Shown here in pieces: positions 27,401 through 38,399 of a DNA stretch of 64,000 bases. Origin of the DNA: Polytrichum commune (Eukaryota > Streptophyta > Polytrichopsida > Polytrichales > Polytrichaceae); assembly GCA_950295325.1 (NCBI GenBank), contig OX485807.1, forward strand, positions 15,033,001 to 15,097,000, read 5' to 3'. The stretch's first letter is position 1, and every line of letters begins with the position of its first letter. Made by a program: the position numbers and the translations under genes. The notes under the pieces are model-generated. The model did no database searches, was not told the DNA's origin, and saw only the letters and a list, made by a program, of their open reading frames with translations.

Positions 27401-28080
27401 TTTTAAGTCTTAATATCGGGAGTTGGTCATGAAGGTTCTTCGAGATTGCGTATAGGTACCATGCACTCTCGCCCACTAAACCTCTAGTCACCGGTTTGGA
27501 ACATTAGTGTGTGTACATGTACAAATGTAGAATCAAGAACATTTAAAATCGAAGTAACATACTACCAATATACAATATACGAAGTGAATTGTAATTTGCA
27601 GGAACAATGGCTATTGGAATGTATAGAACATAGGCATTCGAGATTGTTGGTATGGACACTGATGATGGAAAAAACAAAGAACAATGTCAGTGATTGAAAC
27701 GATGATAAGTCGAATACACAAAACATTATTTTTCTGAACAATACGCACACAACATCAACAGTCGAGTGGAGTGGAGCAATTTTAAATCTTAATATCGGGA
27801 GTCGGTCATGAAGGTTCTTCGAGGTTGTGTATAGGTACCATGCATGCACTCTCGGCCACTAAACTACTAGGGCTTGGAACAAACATTGGTGTGTGTACAT
27901 ATACAAATGTGGAATCAAGAATATTCAAAGCTGAACTGGCGTGCTGCCAACGTCTGTGTGGAGGGAGGATGGAATTCGCGGAAACAGTGGCTCCTGAAAT
28001 GTACGCGGGAGGAACATCCGAGGCTGCCGGGTCTGGGCGCCGATGATGATGCGAAGGGAAAGCGAAGGCCAAGGGCGGAC
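24430..28080. repeat. Tandem array of about 340-380 bp units ending at the BPA1-like promoter
   Basis: A GGTTCTT-type marker recurs at about 25599, 25942, 26306, 26679, 27053, 27433 and 27813, spacings of 343, 364, 373, 374, 380 and 380 bp. Each unit repeats the same order: accatgcactctcgcc, gtagaatcaagaacattt, tgctaccaatataca, acaatggctattggaatgta, and a degenerate block before the next marker. More decayed units reach back to about 24430; one at about 24640-24740 shares gatgatgcaaagggaaatgc with the final unit. The last unit (27813-28080) is GC-rich and runs into the gene's leader. Short reading frames repeat with the units and look like by-products. Confidence 0.85.
25083..25130. repeat. 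(GT)n microsatellite
   Basis: About 48 bp of mostly GT dinucleotides with a few GC and AT steps, inside a decayed unit of the tandem array. Confidence 0.95.
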
Positions 28081-28230
28081 GAAGGGCGTCTTCCTCCCTT
28101 CTTCCTTCGCCTTCCTCCCTTTCCCTTCCTTCCGTGCTTTCCTTCTTCGAGCATCTGCCCTAGCTCCCAATTTCCACTCCTCATCACTCGCACCTCCGAC
28201 TCCCGCACATCTCAAGCCAACCTCGTCGTC
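28075..28230 (+). promoter_or_regulatory. Pyrimidine-rich 5' leader and GC-rich proximal promoter of the BPA1-like gene
   Basis: Just upstream of ATG 28231 lies about 150 bp of C/T-rich sequence (runs of CTTCC and CCCTT), typical of plant 5' leaders. The stretch from about 27930 is much richer in CpG than the AT-rich repeats before it. No clear TATA box was seen. The leader follows directly on the last unit of the tandem array, so part of that unit probably serves as promoter. Confidence 0.5.
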
Positions 28231-30626
28231 ATGGCGGTACGATCCCTCTGTGTTGTCGTTTTTTTCTTTTCTTTTTCCCCACCCCTTTTGGTGCCCTTTC
28301 GGTGCTGTTTGTTGTCCCCCGGGAGGGGGAATGGGGAGGGTTGAGCTAGGCTAGGGTTAGGTGGTTTCCGATGCGATTTGGTGTTGCGGTGTTGTGGTGT
28401 TGCGAGTGTTTGTGATTTGACGGGGTTGCGAGATCTTAGGTTTTCTGTTGGTGTTGGATCTTGATGATATTGTTGGTTGGTTGGGTTGGGTTGGGTTGGC
28501 GATGGGGGATCAGACGCAGAGGGCGATCCACACAGTACGAGTCAGTAATGTGTCTGCCAAAGCCACCGAACACGACATCCAAGATTTTTTTTCGTTTTCC
28601 GGGGAGATTGACCACATCGAGCTCCACAAGTGAGTCGCATTCTCTGCGCTTCTTATCGGATCGTGTTGGTTGGGGTTTGATTCAACAAATGGAATTGATG
28701 GAGTGGTGGAAAACTGCTTGCCTTTTGTGCTGGAATGCGGTCTGACTGTTGACCTAGGTCGCTTTGATATTCTTGTATCGCCAAGCAGAGTGTGGTTGCT
28801 TATGGAGATCTTGCAATCTCGAGGGTTGCAAAAGCTGATGGGACACATGTAGCTGGATTCAATCGTAGTCCCCCATTTCGATTTGTCTCATTTGGAACTC
28901 TTAGAGCTAAGCTTTATATGACCTATACATGTATCATGCGGTCCAAATAATTGAGCTTTGCCATAACCTGATCCGTGGGCATTGAAACTTTTATTACCAA
29001 GCTTTACATATATTATGCGGTTCAAATTGCTTAGCTTTACATAACCTGATCCATTTCCGGAGAGAGAGAGAGTCTTCTTGTGTGAAGTGAAAGAAGCTCC
29101 CGAAGCGGGGAAAGGTGTTCCAGGGACTGTGAATGCCAATCCAATGAGGATATGAAGTATGATTGACATAGGGGCAGATGTGAACGCACTGAAATATGAT
29201 TCTAAATTAACTTCATAAGTGACCAAGCATGGTTTGCTTTTGTGCAGGGATGGAGAGTTGTCTCAGGTTGCGTTTGTTACATTCAAGGAGGAACAGGCCC
29301 TAGAAACCGCTCTCCTCCTCTCTGTAAGTGAACAGCCAGCCGCACTTGAATTATATAGTGCATTATGAGTGGGCTTTCGTCTGTTTCTTCTCTTGAGAAG
29401 GGAGATCAAGTGATCTGATTTTTGAAAATTATGAATGGCAGGGAGCTACGGTTGTGGATCAAGCAGTTAGCATTGCGCCTGCAGCTGAATCAGAGCGACT
29501 TGCAAGTGCCGCTGCTGCCCTTCCTCATGACTCGAGCTCTACCGAGGCTGCTGTATGCCCTTAATCTTATCTTTAAATCCTCTTGCTGCTATTTCCGGAT
29601 ACATACAGTTGCACACAACTAACAAACATAGATGCAATGATTGACGAATCTTTAGTTACCTAATACTACTACTTATACCGGTAATTGGGAAGTATCCCCT
29701 ATGAGATAATTTATAAGACCGGAGTTATTCGTTTGGCACTGAAATATCATGATGCATGTTTCTGATTGATGAGCTACTTTAGTTCTTACAGTTCCTTCCC
29801 ACTATCTCCCAACTCGATGCTTTCATTGACATCTTCTAATATCTTTGGAACCATCTAGAAGAGTCCCAATGTCTATTTTGCAATTGTATGAAATTAAATT
29901 TACTTCTGTGCTTTGTTCCATAAAATCTGTGGTAGCAAGTCTGACACCCCTGATTTCTGTGGAACTGTCACCATGTTACTAAAAAAGGCTGTACATAACT
30001 CGCAACTTGTGCAGGATTCAACTGATCCCAGGGCACCTCCAAAGAGTGCACAGGATGTCTTCGCGAACATGCTTGCAAGAGGCTTTGTACTTGGGAACAA
30101 TGCGATGTCCAAAGCCAAAGCTTTTGATGAGAAGCATCAACTTACAGCCAATGCTTCCCAATTAGCTGCAAATGCGAAAGCAAACGTTGTCTCTATTGAC
30201 AAGAAGATTGGCATCACTGAGAAGTTTAGTGCGAGTACTGCAGCTCTCAACCAGCAAGTGAAGTCAGTTGATGAAAAGTACCACGTTTCAGAAAAGACAA
30301 GGTCCGCTGTTCTGGCAGCAGAGCAGAAGATCAACGATGCAGGTACAGCTATTGCAAAGAATAGGTATGTCCTAACAGGAACGTCGTGGGCAATTGGTGC
30401 ATATGCAAAGGTTGCCAAGACTGCTGGGGATGTCACTCAGAAAGCAATGGAGAAAGTAGCGACATTGGGAATCAATGAGCAGAGACCAGGTTCTGCCCAT
30501 GAGGGTTATGCACCACCTCCATATACAGCAGATGAGGCTGATGTGCCATCCAGAGCTACAAGTACTCCAAGTGCAACTGATCAATTGCAATCTGAGCCTG
30601 TTGCAAACCACCCACATACGTTCTGA
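28231..30626 (+). CDS. BPA1-like: BPA1-like RRM protein (binding partner of ACD11 family), five exons
   Basis: Exons read as 28231-28236, 28514-28629, 29248-29323, 29442-29552 and 30015-30626. All introns are GT-AG and frames join without a stop, giving 306 residues. Residues about 7-80 form an RRM: an RNP2-like strand VRVSNVSA near 10-17 and an RNP1-like strand SQVAFVTF at 47-54. The long last exon carries the BPA1 family tail: MLARGFVLG at 122-130, a DEKHQL motif just after it, and KNRYVLTGTSW from about 218. Arabidopsis BPA1 binds the sphingolipid-transfer protein ACD11, and relatives affect defence and cell death; that role is inferred here from the family. The length is close to known homologues. 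Start choice: ATGGCG at 28231 spliced to 28514 gives MATQRAIHT. An unspliced alternative starts at ATG 28502 (MGDQTQRA) in the same frame. The final tail is Pro/Ser/Thr-rich and poorly conserved. Confidence 0.9.
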
Positions 30627-31140
30627 GATCCTTAGTCTTCTCGAGTCAAGAAATCTATTCATGTCATTGCTTCAGCGGAGACTTTGTGAGTGTAGCAGTA
30701 CATATGAGCCGGAGGCTGAGGGCAGCCCACTTTGTTGGTGCAAAATCTCAAAGAGGAGGGAAGATGAATTTGAGTTGCATGCTACTGTACATATGCCTGA
30801 AGACATGAAGCTGTGAATGTGGATGTTCACTAGCTGAGGCTGCCAAAGAATTTACTGGTGAGATTGATTCATGTAGTGATTCCACAGAAGGTATTTTGAG
30901 TTATGTTGTTAGACCGAAAATGTAGTTTGACTATTACTTACATGATTTGTAAGAGCATTCAGAACCTTGTCTGTGCCTAGTCATGCAGAGTCACTGTCAT
31001 GAAAACATTTTGGAATTATGTGTCAAACGATCTAAGTACATGCTTCAGGAGATGGATTTTAGGGCAGTTAATCTCTGTATATTGAATCATTTCCAGGAAC
31101 ATTTTATGAAACAAATAATTTTGAATAAAAGTAGGCGATT
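30627..31140 (+). other. 3' UTR region of the BPA1-like gene
   Basis: Non-coding sequence follows the TGA at 30624-30626. An AATAAA hexamer at about 31124-31129 is a plausible polyadenylation signal. The true 3' end cannot be fixed without transcript data. Confidence 0.4.
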
Positions 31141-32481
31141 GAATGGTAGGATGGAACGTCGTGTTATAGATCATTTTTGGGGAAAAGCATGAAAAGAACG
31201 CAATCTTGTGATGATTTCGACCTTCGGTGGATTGTGAGCAGGGGAACAAAATGTTGAGGTTCCAATATTAAAGTGGAACTGCTTATTAGCTTTTCAATTT
31301 CTTGCGATGGAGTGTGCCCAATGTCCCATCAACTACATGGATTGTATAGCTAATTTGTGCACTACTAGTCGGACTTGCAATGTGTTAGCAACCGTTCAAT
31401 TCTAGCAGCAATTTCTTATGTCTTCTGAATCGCATTGGTAGGAGGCTTTAGATTTGAAGCTTGTCATTTAAAGCTTTGTCATTTAAAGCTTCGCCAATTA
31501 AGAAGCAAGGATCATATCATGTACAAGGGGACCATGACTCATAGGTATTCTCGAAGATACAAATCACAAGATTCTGTGGACGAGTGTCGCTGTGCATTGA
31601 AGAGTCACTGTACAATAAAGATCCATGAATGTAAATTACCAGACCAGGACAATAAATAGTCCGATTCGTGTGGGTGGAAGAATTAGCGTGAGTCCGAGTC
31701 TTCATGGAGTGTTTCCACCAACACTTTTAAAAAAACTAGTTATAGGACAAAAGTAGCACAAAATATAATGATCACCCACCTTAAACTTCTCTACAGAAGC
31801 AATTATGTGGCCCAAATTAATTTTCATTTTGAGAATTAGCGTGAGCTCTAGAAAATTACTGTGGCCCAGTGTTGGGACACGCAGAAAATTGCGTGGGCTA
31901 CATGAATTGATGTTCTATTCCTATAAAATTAGTGCGGATGATTTGTTTTTTCTTTGGTCCTACGTTTGATGTAAGGGGACTTTTACTTTGTGATGTAAGA
32001 TGTTGATCAAAAGTCTCAAGGAAGACCGAGGAAAAAACTGTCTCAGATTACGTTAATACCTCTACAACTTGAGAATTAGAGTGGCCTACATTAGTTACTT
32101 TCATGCTGATTTTCCATGCTAATTTCCACTCACAGCAATATGTTTATGTAGTGTACCTAATGCTCAATGCATTTGTCTCACTGTATGGCCACAATCGCTG
32201 TCGCAAAAATGCAAGTTACATACCCTATCTATAGATTTATCACAGCAACTGGATTTTTATTACAAAGTTGAGAACCACAATTACAACCAGGACACCCAAG
32301 CCTTGAAGATCTGTGCTCAAAGTATATGATGGGGCCTAGAATGAACACTTCTCTGATTATCAAACTTATTCTAGAGTATTAAACATGAGCTTTGTATGAG
32401 ATGATTCCTTAGATTAGCTACACCATTTATGGTATTTAGTGCCACTCACTATTCAGAGTTACGCATTGCTATAACATGTTC
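31141..32481. other. No gene seen
   Basis: Downstream of the BPA1-like gene. A short tandem repeat (gaagcttgtcatttaaagct) lies near 31456-31490. No coding region is supported. Confidence 0.5.
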
Positions 32482-32690
32482 CAGTTAGTGTCACTCACTA
32501 TTCAGAGTTACGCATTGCTATAGCATTTTACATTGACAATAAAATGTTATAGCAATGTGTAACTCCAAATAGTAAGTGACACTAAATAGTAAGTAGCAAT
32601 GGTCAAATAACATTTTCATTAGAGTGGTAGACGTGCCTAAATCAAACACAACAATAATTTGGACATCTATATTTGAGTAGTATGTGGTTA

Positions 32691-33084
32691 GAGCATCCTC
32701 AGTCGGTCTAGGTAAAGCTCACTGCAAACCAAAACCTATCTTTTGACTGACCTAAAATTAGAAACTGAAATTACCATCATTAGAAGCACACCTAAATAAA
32801 CGTGAGATATTTCTCAAGAAAAAAGAATTGTAAAAATTTGACGTAGGTGAAATCCCTCATTGAAAACACCACATTTTCAAAAATTAGAGGGAGTGCACCA
32901 AATCTTGCTTTAAAATGGAAAGATCCTCCCACACTCCCTCCAAATTTTTGACATTTAGAGGGAGTGTGGGAGGATCTGTCCATTTTAAGCAAGATTTGGT
33001 GCACTCCCTCTAAATTTTGAGCAATTTTAAGCAAGATAGGTCTTGGTTTGCAGTGAGCTTTACCTAGACCGACTGAGGATGCTC
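32691..33084. mobile_element. Tourist-like MITE (PIF/Harbinger type)
   Basis: 394 bp with inverted ends GAGCATCCTCAGTCGGTCTA...TAGACCGACTGAGGATGCTC, flanked by TTA on both sides (32688-32690 and 33085-33087). A neighbouring tandem copy at about 33443 has the same flanks without the element and a single TTA, so the insertion and its 3-bp duplication are directly visible. Inside is a second long palindrome (about 32880-33030) built on gagggagtgt(g/c). Confidence 0.93.
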
Positions 33085-33263
33085 TTAGGTGTGGATCTAA
33101 GGAGTAACGTGAAAGAATATATGTGTTTCAAAGAGATTGGACTACGTGATCAAAATCCACTGTTCATTCAAGGTTCAATAATCAACATGATTGGGGGGCC
33201 CTATGTAACCACTTAATAAGCACAAGAATCTTTTAGTGGCACTAATTTCATACAGTTAGTGTC

Positions 33264-33348
33264 ACTTACTATTTGGAGTTACGCATTGCTATAACGTTTT
33301 ACATTGACAACAAAATGTTATAGCAATGCGTAACTCCAAATAGTAAGT
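33264..33348. repeat. Hairpin: ACTTACTATTTGGAGTTACG inverted repeat
   Basis: About 32 bp on each side pair nearly perfectly (acttactatttggagttacgc... with ...gcgtaactccaaatagtaagt) around a loop of about 20 bases. Similar hairpins lie at about 32495-32575 and in diverged form at 60625-61190 and 61355-61545. Confidence 0.85.
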
Positions 33349-33743
33349 AGCAATGGTCAAATAACATTTTCTATAGAGTGGTAGACGTGCCTAAATCAAA
33401 CACAACAATAATTTGGACATCTATATTTGAGTAGCATGTGGTTAGGTGCGGATCTAAGGACTAACGTGAAAGAAAATATGTGTTTCAAAGAGATTGGACT
33501 ATATGCTCAAAATCCAATGTTCATTCAAGGTTCAATATGATTGGGGGGACCTATATAACCACTTAATGAGCACAAGAATCTTTTAGTGGCACTAATTTCA
33601 TAGCATTAAAGTAATTTAGTATCACCTTCACTAACTTCCCACACTCACTATCAGCCTTCCCTCGCTAATTGGAATAATCAATGTAGGGAATTCGTCACAT
33701 GACATTTGTTGCTTTATGACAAGTCACAATGATCGCTCTAAAT

Positions 33744-34233
33744 ACACCCTAAACTCTGTACTATCAACCTTCATAATGTCACATACTCTCTAATATCCCG
33801 AAACCCTAGGGATTAGATGTTCGTAGTTCAAATCTCACTCCTTGTTGTCACATTTCTCTCCCTTATATGACGGAATTTGTCATGAATGCAAACCACCCAA
33901 GAAGTCAACCCGCACCCTTGCATTGTGCCATGTGTCAACATGTGGAGTGTCACCTTCTTATTCTTCTTATTCTTCTTCTTCTTATGCCACTTGTTGAATG
34001 TTGATGCATGTGTCCGCCACATCGCCCAAGAAGGCCAAGTGGAGTGGACCACACTAGTGTAGATGCCAGGAGAACGAATTCAAATTGTCCTCACATCTCC
34101 TTTGCGTTATTCCATAATGTCACATGCTACACTAATTCTACAGTATCATGCATCCATGCTAACACTACAAAACTCCGTAATATCACATGCAGTTTGGTTG
34201 CCAAAGGTGTGATACTACGGAGTTTAGAGTGTA
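33744..34233. repeat. Family D repeat, copy 1 (about 490 bp)
   Basis: Begins acaccctaaactctgta and ends tacggagtttagagtgt, an inverted pair. The middle carries cacatttctctccctta and cttcttcttatgccacttg. It matches 48305-48784 in inverted orientation. Reading frames of about 74 codons in both copies follow each other but overlap simple A/T repeats and are not taken as genes. Confidence 0.75.
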
Positions 34234-35339
34234 ATACAGATGTCGATTTAAATCCCACGACGAATTGATCAATGTGCATGCTCGGTATCTTTAAATTTCC
34301 ATGCCTCCACATAATGCCTGAAGTACTGAAAGTACAAAAAGTCTCCAAGTCAATCCTCAACAAGGTGTCTTCGTTCAAGGCTTTAATATTAGGCACAAAT
34401 ATAACCTGCCCAATCTGGCAACCCCAATGTACGGTATTTGAGATTTCATTTTGTAAATTGCAACGATGTGATGCAGGTTGCATCTGGATGGGTTCGACAA
34501 GAGAAGGCTGAAAATTTGGAGACTGTTAAAGGTTTCCTGCTCGACTGTTAAAGGTTCTCGATCAAAAACAAAGGAGAGACAAAGTGTGTGCACCTTTCAC
34601 CCACAAGTCTGAAGGCCCGTGACCATTGCAATTTAAGAGCTCTCATTGGTCGAAAGGGTGGAGACCGTCCAAGTTCACTTCACACACAAAGGTGAAGGCC
34701 TAAAGGTCCAAAGAAGATTTCATGGATGAATAGTCTACATGGAGTCCCACATGGCGGACTATGGATAAGGTGTCATGGTATCCTGGAATTTTTGTCAGGC
34801 CCACCTTCAAGAGGTGAGCCTGACGCAAATTCCGGGAGACCATGACTTTTTAATAATATTTTTCCAGTAGGATAGATTGCAGTGCATATTCCAAGATAGA
34901 TTCTAAGACAGTCAAACATCACCAAGTAATTCTCTCAAATTGATAGAGTTTGAGACATATTATATTAAACGAAATCCTCCCCTCTTTTTCTGCCAACAAA
35001 AATATGCAATGGTCCCGCTTATGGTCCATTCTCACTTCACACTATTCTTGAGGGCCCATGACTGCATAAAACGGCTTTCCCAACACCCATGGTACGACCT
35101 TTGGATGAGAGTCAAGGGTCCTCACCATTACAAGGTCACGGCTCTTGGCTCATGTGTGAAGTGGTCCTCAACTCTTGAATGCTTGTCCAACAGCCAATGT
35201 CCAAAAATAAGGGCATTGTTTGGAGAGATGCTCCTACTCTACTTCTATCAAGAACTCAGCTGATGTTGTAACTAGGCACAATTTCAAGCCTCATGATAGA
35301 GGTACATATCCAAGTCCGAAAGAAAATCTTTACACTCTA
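34234..35339. other. No gene; includes a hairpin
   Basis: No supported coding region. At about 34775-34855 an inverted repeat (atcctggaatttttgtcagg and cctgacgcaaattccgggag) flanks cccaccttcaagagg. The remaining sequence is unclassified repeat-like DNA. Confidence 0.5.
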
Positions 35340-35705
35340 ACTGCTCTAATATCATGCATGTGGCAACCAAAGTGCATGTGATATTAAGGAGGTATGTGGT
35401 GTTCATGCGGATGCGTGATAAATTGATAATAGAGGATTGTTGTAGTGTGTGACATTATGGAATAAGACAAAGTTAACATTATGTTAATCACAATAATAAC
35501 AATGATGATAACGTGATGCGTGCGAGTGTGTGGTTTCAATTCTTGGGTTGATTTCAAATGTCAAAACCCATGATACATGGGAGGGAAATGTGACAATGAG
35601 GAGGGACATTTAAACTAAGCACATCCGTTCTCTAGAATCCTGGGATATAAAAGAGGGAGTGACATTTTGGAAGGTGACATTACGGAGGCTAGGGTGTATA
35701 AGGTC
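35340..35705. repeat. Family D repeat, diverged third copy
   Basis: Shares ggcaaccaaagtgcatgtga, aaatgtgacaatgagga, acatccgttctctag and acggaggctagggtgtat with copy 2, in the same orientation. The left end is decayed and about 100 bp of different sequence lies in the middle. Confidence 0.65.
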
Positions 35706-35799
35706 ATTTAGTTATTTAACTAATTTTTTTAAGGGGTTTTTGTTGTCTCTGACAAATCTCTCCACTTCTGATTTTGACAGCCCGTTGCTTTTGCTCTAA

Positions 35800-38365
35800 A
35801 CATGGCCTAAGCTACACATGGTTGATTGGGGCTAAAGCTCATGCCATTTGGGTGGGCATCAGGCGGCTGAGCCATGACCCCATCATGGAGTAAGGGGGTG
35901 TCAGGGCTGGGGCCTACGATCCGGCACCCGGGCAGTCCGGCCAATTTTTTATTTTTATTCATTGGATCCCAACTGGCAATTGTTGTCTACCCCGCCCGAT
36001 TCCAAAACAAATTGTCCTTGCATTCTTGAAGGCCGCTTGCCCACAAATCCCTTATTGAGTGCACTTCACCTTGAAGGCCCAAATTCAATATATATGTTTA
36101 CTTCCCCTTAGTAAATAAGCAATTGATTGGGATTTCATTCCCAAAGTGAAACCGAAAGCATGTAAATGAATGGCAATAAAGCATGTAATGAGCTTGGAAG
36201 TAATAGATATTACAAAATCCTCATTAGCATTGAAGTTATAATGTATGTGACCTACCATTTGAAAGGTTCTTTTGTCATTTTGAAATGAAACTTATATTTG
36301 TGTGCTATTCTTAGTTGAATTAGTTTATAATAGTTTATTTGATGCCTTCTACTTTCACAAGTATTCATACATAATTGAACTTATTAAGCGTGGTTGAATG
36401 TAATTGAGTGTATCAAGCCTACTTAAATATAAAAGTTTGTTTACCAAGGTAATTAAGCCTAATTATATATAAAATGTGCATACTTGAATGAATTATGATT
36501 TATTACATTCAATCATGCCTAATAAGTTCAAATATGTATGAATACTTGTGAAAGTAGAAGACACCAACTAAAACATTATAAAATAATCAACTAAAAAATA
36601 ACACACAAATCTAAGTTTCATTTTAGAATGACAAAAGAACCTTTCAAATGGTAAGTCACATACATTAGAACCTGAATGCTAATGAGGATTTGTAGTATCC
36701 TTTACTTTCAAGTTCGTTACATGTTTTATTGACATTCATTTACATACTTTCATTTTCACTTCGGGAATGAAATCCCAATCAATTGCTTATTTACTAAAGG
36801 GAAATGAACATGTATATTAAATTTTGGACTTTCGATGTGTAATGCATTCATTATGGGATATGTGGACAAGTGACCTTCAAGAATGCAAAGGTGATTTGTT
36901 TTGACGTGGGACAGGACGGAGAACAATTTGCAATCGGTATCCAAAAAAAATTTGTTTGGCAGGACTGCCCGGAGTGCTGGAATACGGGCCCCACCTCTGA
37001 CACCCCTCCACCCATGATGGGCCCCACCCAAATGGCATGAGGAGGACGCTAAACACCCCCCACGAACTTCTAGGGATTCCATATTCGGGCGGGGGCAGGC
37101 CTCCCACGAAATTTCTGGCCCCGCCCGGATTTTTTCCAAACCCGCCCGAAAATAGCTGCCCGCCCCGCCCGAAAACGAAAAAAACATTGCTCTTCCATTC
37201 TTGAAGGCCGTTTGACTACAAATCCCATATTGAGTGCACTTCACCTTCAAGGTCTCAAATCCAATATATATGTGCACTTCCACCTAGTAAATAAGGCATT
37301 AAATGGGATTTCATTCCGGAAGTGAAACCATCAACCAAGAATGTAATTAACTTGGAAGTCAAAAAATTAGAAAATCCTCATCAACATTGAGGTTATAATT
37401 TTTATGACTTACCATTTGAAATTGTCTTCGTCATTCTAAAATGACACTTAAATTTAGTGTGCTGATGTGGTATGTATATTTTATAATATTTTAGATAATT
37501 CTGGCTACTTTCAAGAATATTCATACGCACTTATTTATAAAATATACTTAATGGAACTAATTAATAAATTATTCTAATTACCGGATTTAATTGGAGTTAA
37601 TTCCATTAATTAAATTTTAGGGTTAATTAGGCTTACTGGATATAAAAATTGAGTATTGTAATTACTGAAATTGATTGGACTTAATTGGAGTTAATTCCAG
37701 TAATGAAATTTTAGGATTAATTAGTCTTACTTAATTTGGAAAGAATACTTTCTGATTTATTTGGGATTAATTAGGATTAATCATAATTAATTAGACATAA
37801 TTACATTAAATCACACTTAATTAGAATAAGTGCGTATGAATATTCTTGAAAGTAGCCAGAATGATCTAAAATATTATAAAATATACATACCACATCAGCA
37901 CACTAAATTTAAGTGTCATTTAAAAATGACGAAGACAATTTCAAATGGTAAGTCATAAAAATTATAACCTCAATGTTGATGAGGATTTTCTAATTTTTTG
38001 ACTTCCAAGTTAATTACATTCTTGGTTGATGGTTTCACTTCCGGAATGAAATCCATTTAATGCCTTATTTACTAGGTGGAAGTGCACATATATATTGGAT
38101 TTGAGACCTTGAAGGTGAAGTGCACTCAATATGGGATTTGTAGTCAAGCGGCCTTCAAGAATGGAAGAGCAATGTTTTTTCCGTTTTCGGGCGGGACGGG
38201 CAGCTATTTTCGGGCGGGTTTGGAAAAAATCCGGGCGGGGCCAGAAATTTCGTGGGAGGGCTGCCCCCGCCCGAATATGGAATCCCTAGAAGTTCGTGGG
38301 GGGGTGTTTAGCGTCCTCCATGGCATGAGCTCTAGCCCCAGCCCACATGGGCTTCCCGGTTCTGA
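35800..38365. mobile_element. Older foldback element, interrupted by the inner foldback
   Basis: Left arm from about 35830 (agctcatgccatttgggtgg) pairs with the sequence up to 37040 and, past the nested element, with gagctctagcccc at 38327-38340. Inner arms are about 36000-36430 and 36460-36960, centre near 36440. It shares blocks with the inner element (tgagtgcacttcacctt, gggatttcattcc), so both belong to one family. Outer limits are approximate and no target duplication was identified. Confidence 0.75.
37041..38319. mobile_element. Foldback element with 9-bp target duplication (MULE-like)
   Basis: 1279 bp, almost a palindrome. Arms of about 495 bp (37041-37535 and 37825-38319) pair closely, starting GGAGGACGC and ending GCGTCCTCC. 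A perfect 9-bp duplication ATGGCATGA flanks it (37032-37040 and 38320-38328), as for Mutator-like elements. The centre is AT-rich with ttaattggagttaattcca repeats. Outer arm segments are rich in CCCGCCCGA. The reading frames on the arms mirror each other and are not genes. No transposase is present. Confidence 0.9.
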
Positions 38366-38399
38366 CGATTGTTTGCCTAATCTCTTGCGTCTGCAAGCA

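Larger units (their letters stand above)
32482..33604. repeat. Tandem duplication of a 350-375 bp repeat, first copy split by a MITE
   Basis: Copy 1 spans 32482-33252 (about 374 bp without the MITE) and copy 2 spans 33253-33604. Both begin cagttagtgtcact, carry the same hairpin, then gtagacgtgcctaaatcaaa, and end with gcacaagaatcttttagtgg. Related single fragments occur near 22740-22850 and 1099-1240. Confidence 0.85.

Noticed and set aside
26094-27849. Repeated reading frames of 60-130 codons on both strands, with similar peptides in each array unit
   Set aside because: They recur because the DNA units repeat; ends shift freely, frames exist on both strands, and no domain is present.
27874-28354. 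Frames of 90-156 codons around the BPA1-like 5' region
   Set aside because: Low-complexity Pro/Ser/Arg-rich translations of the C/T-rich leader on both strands; the spliced BPA1-like model explains the region.
33828-34483. Conserved frame of about 74 codons in family D copies
   Set aside because: Conservation follows the DNA repeat; the frame contains simple-sequence Lys/Asn runs and no domain.
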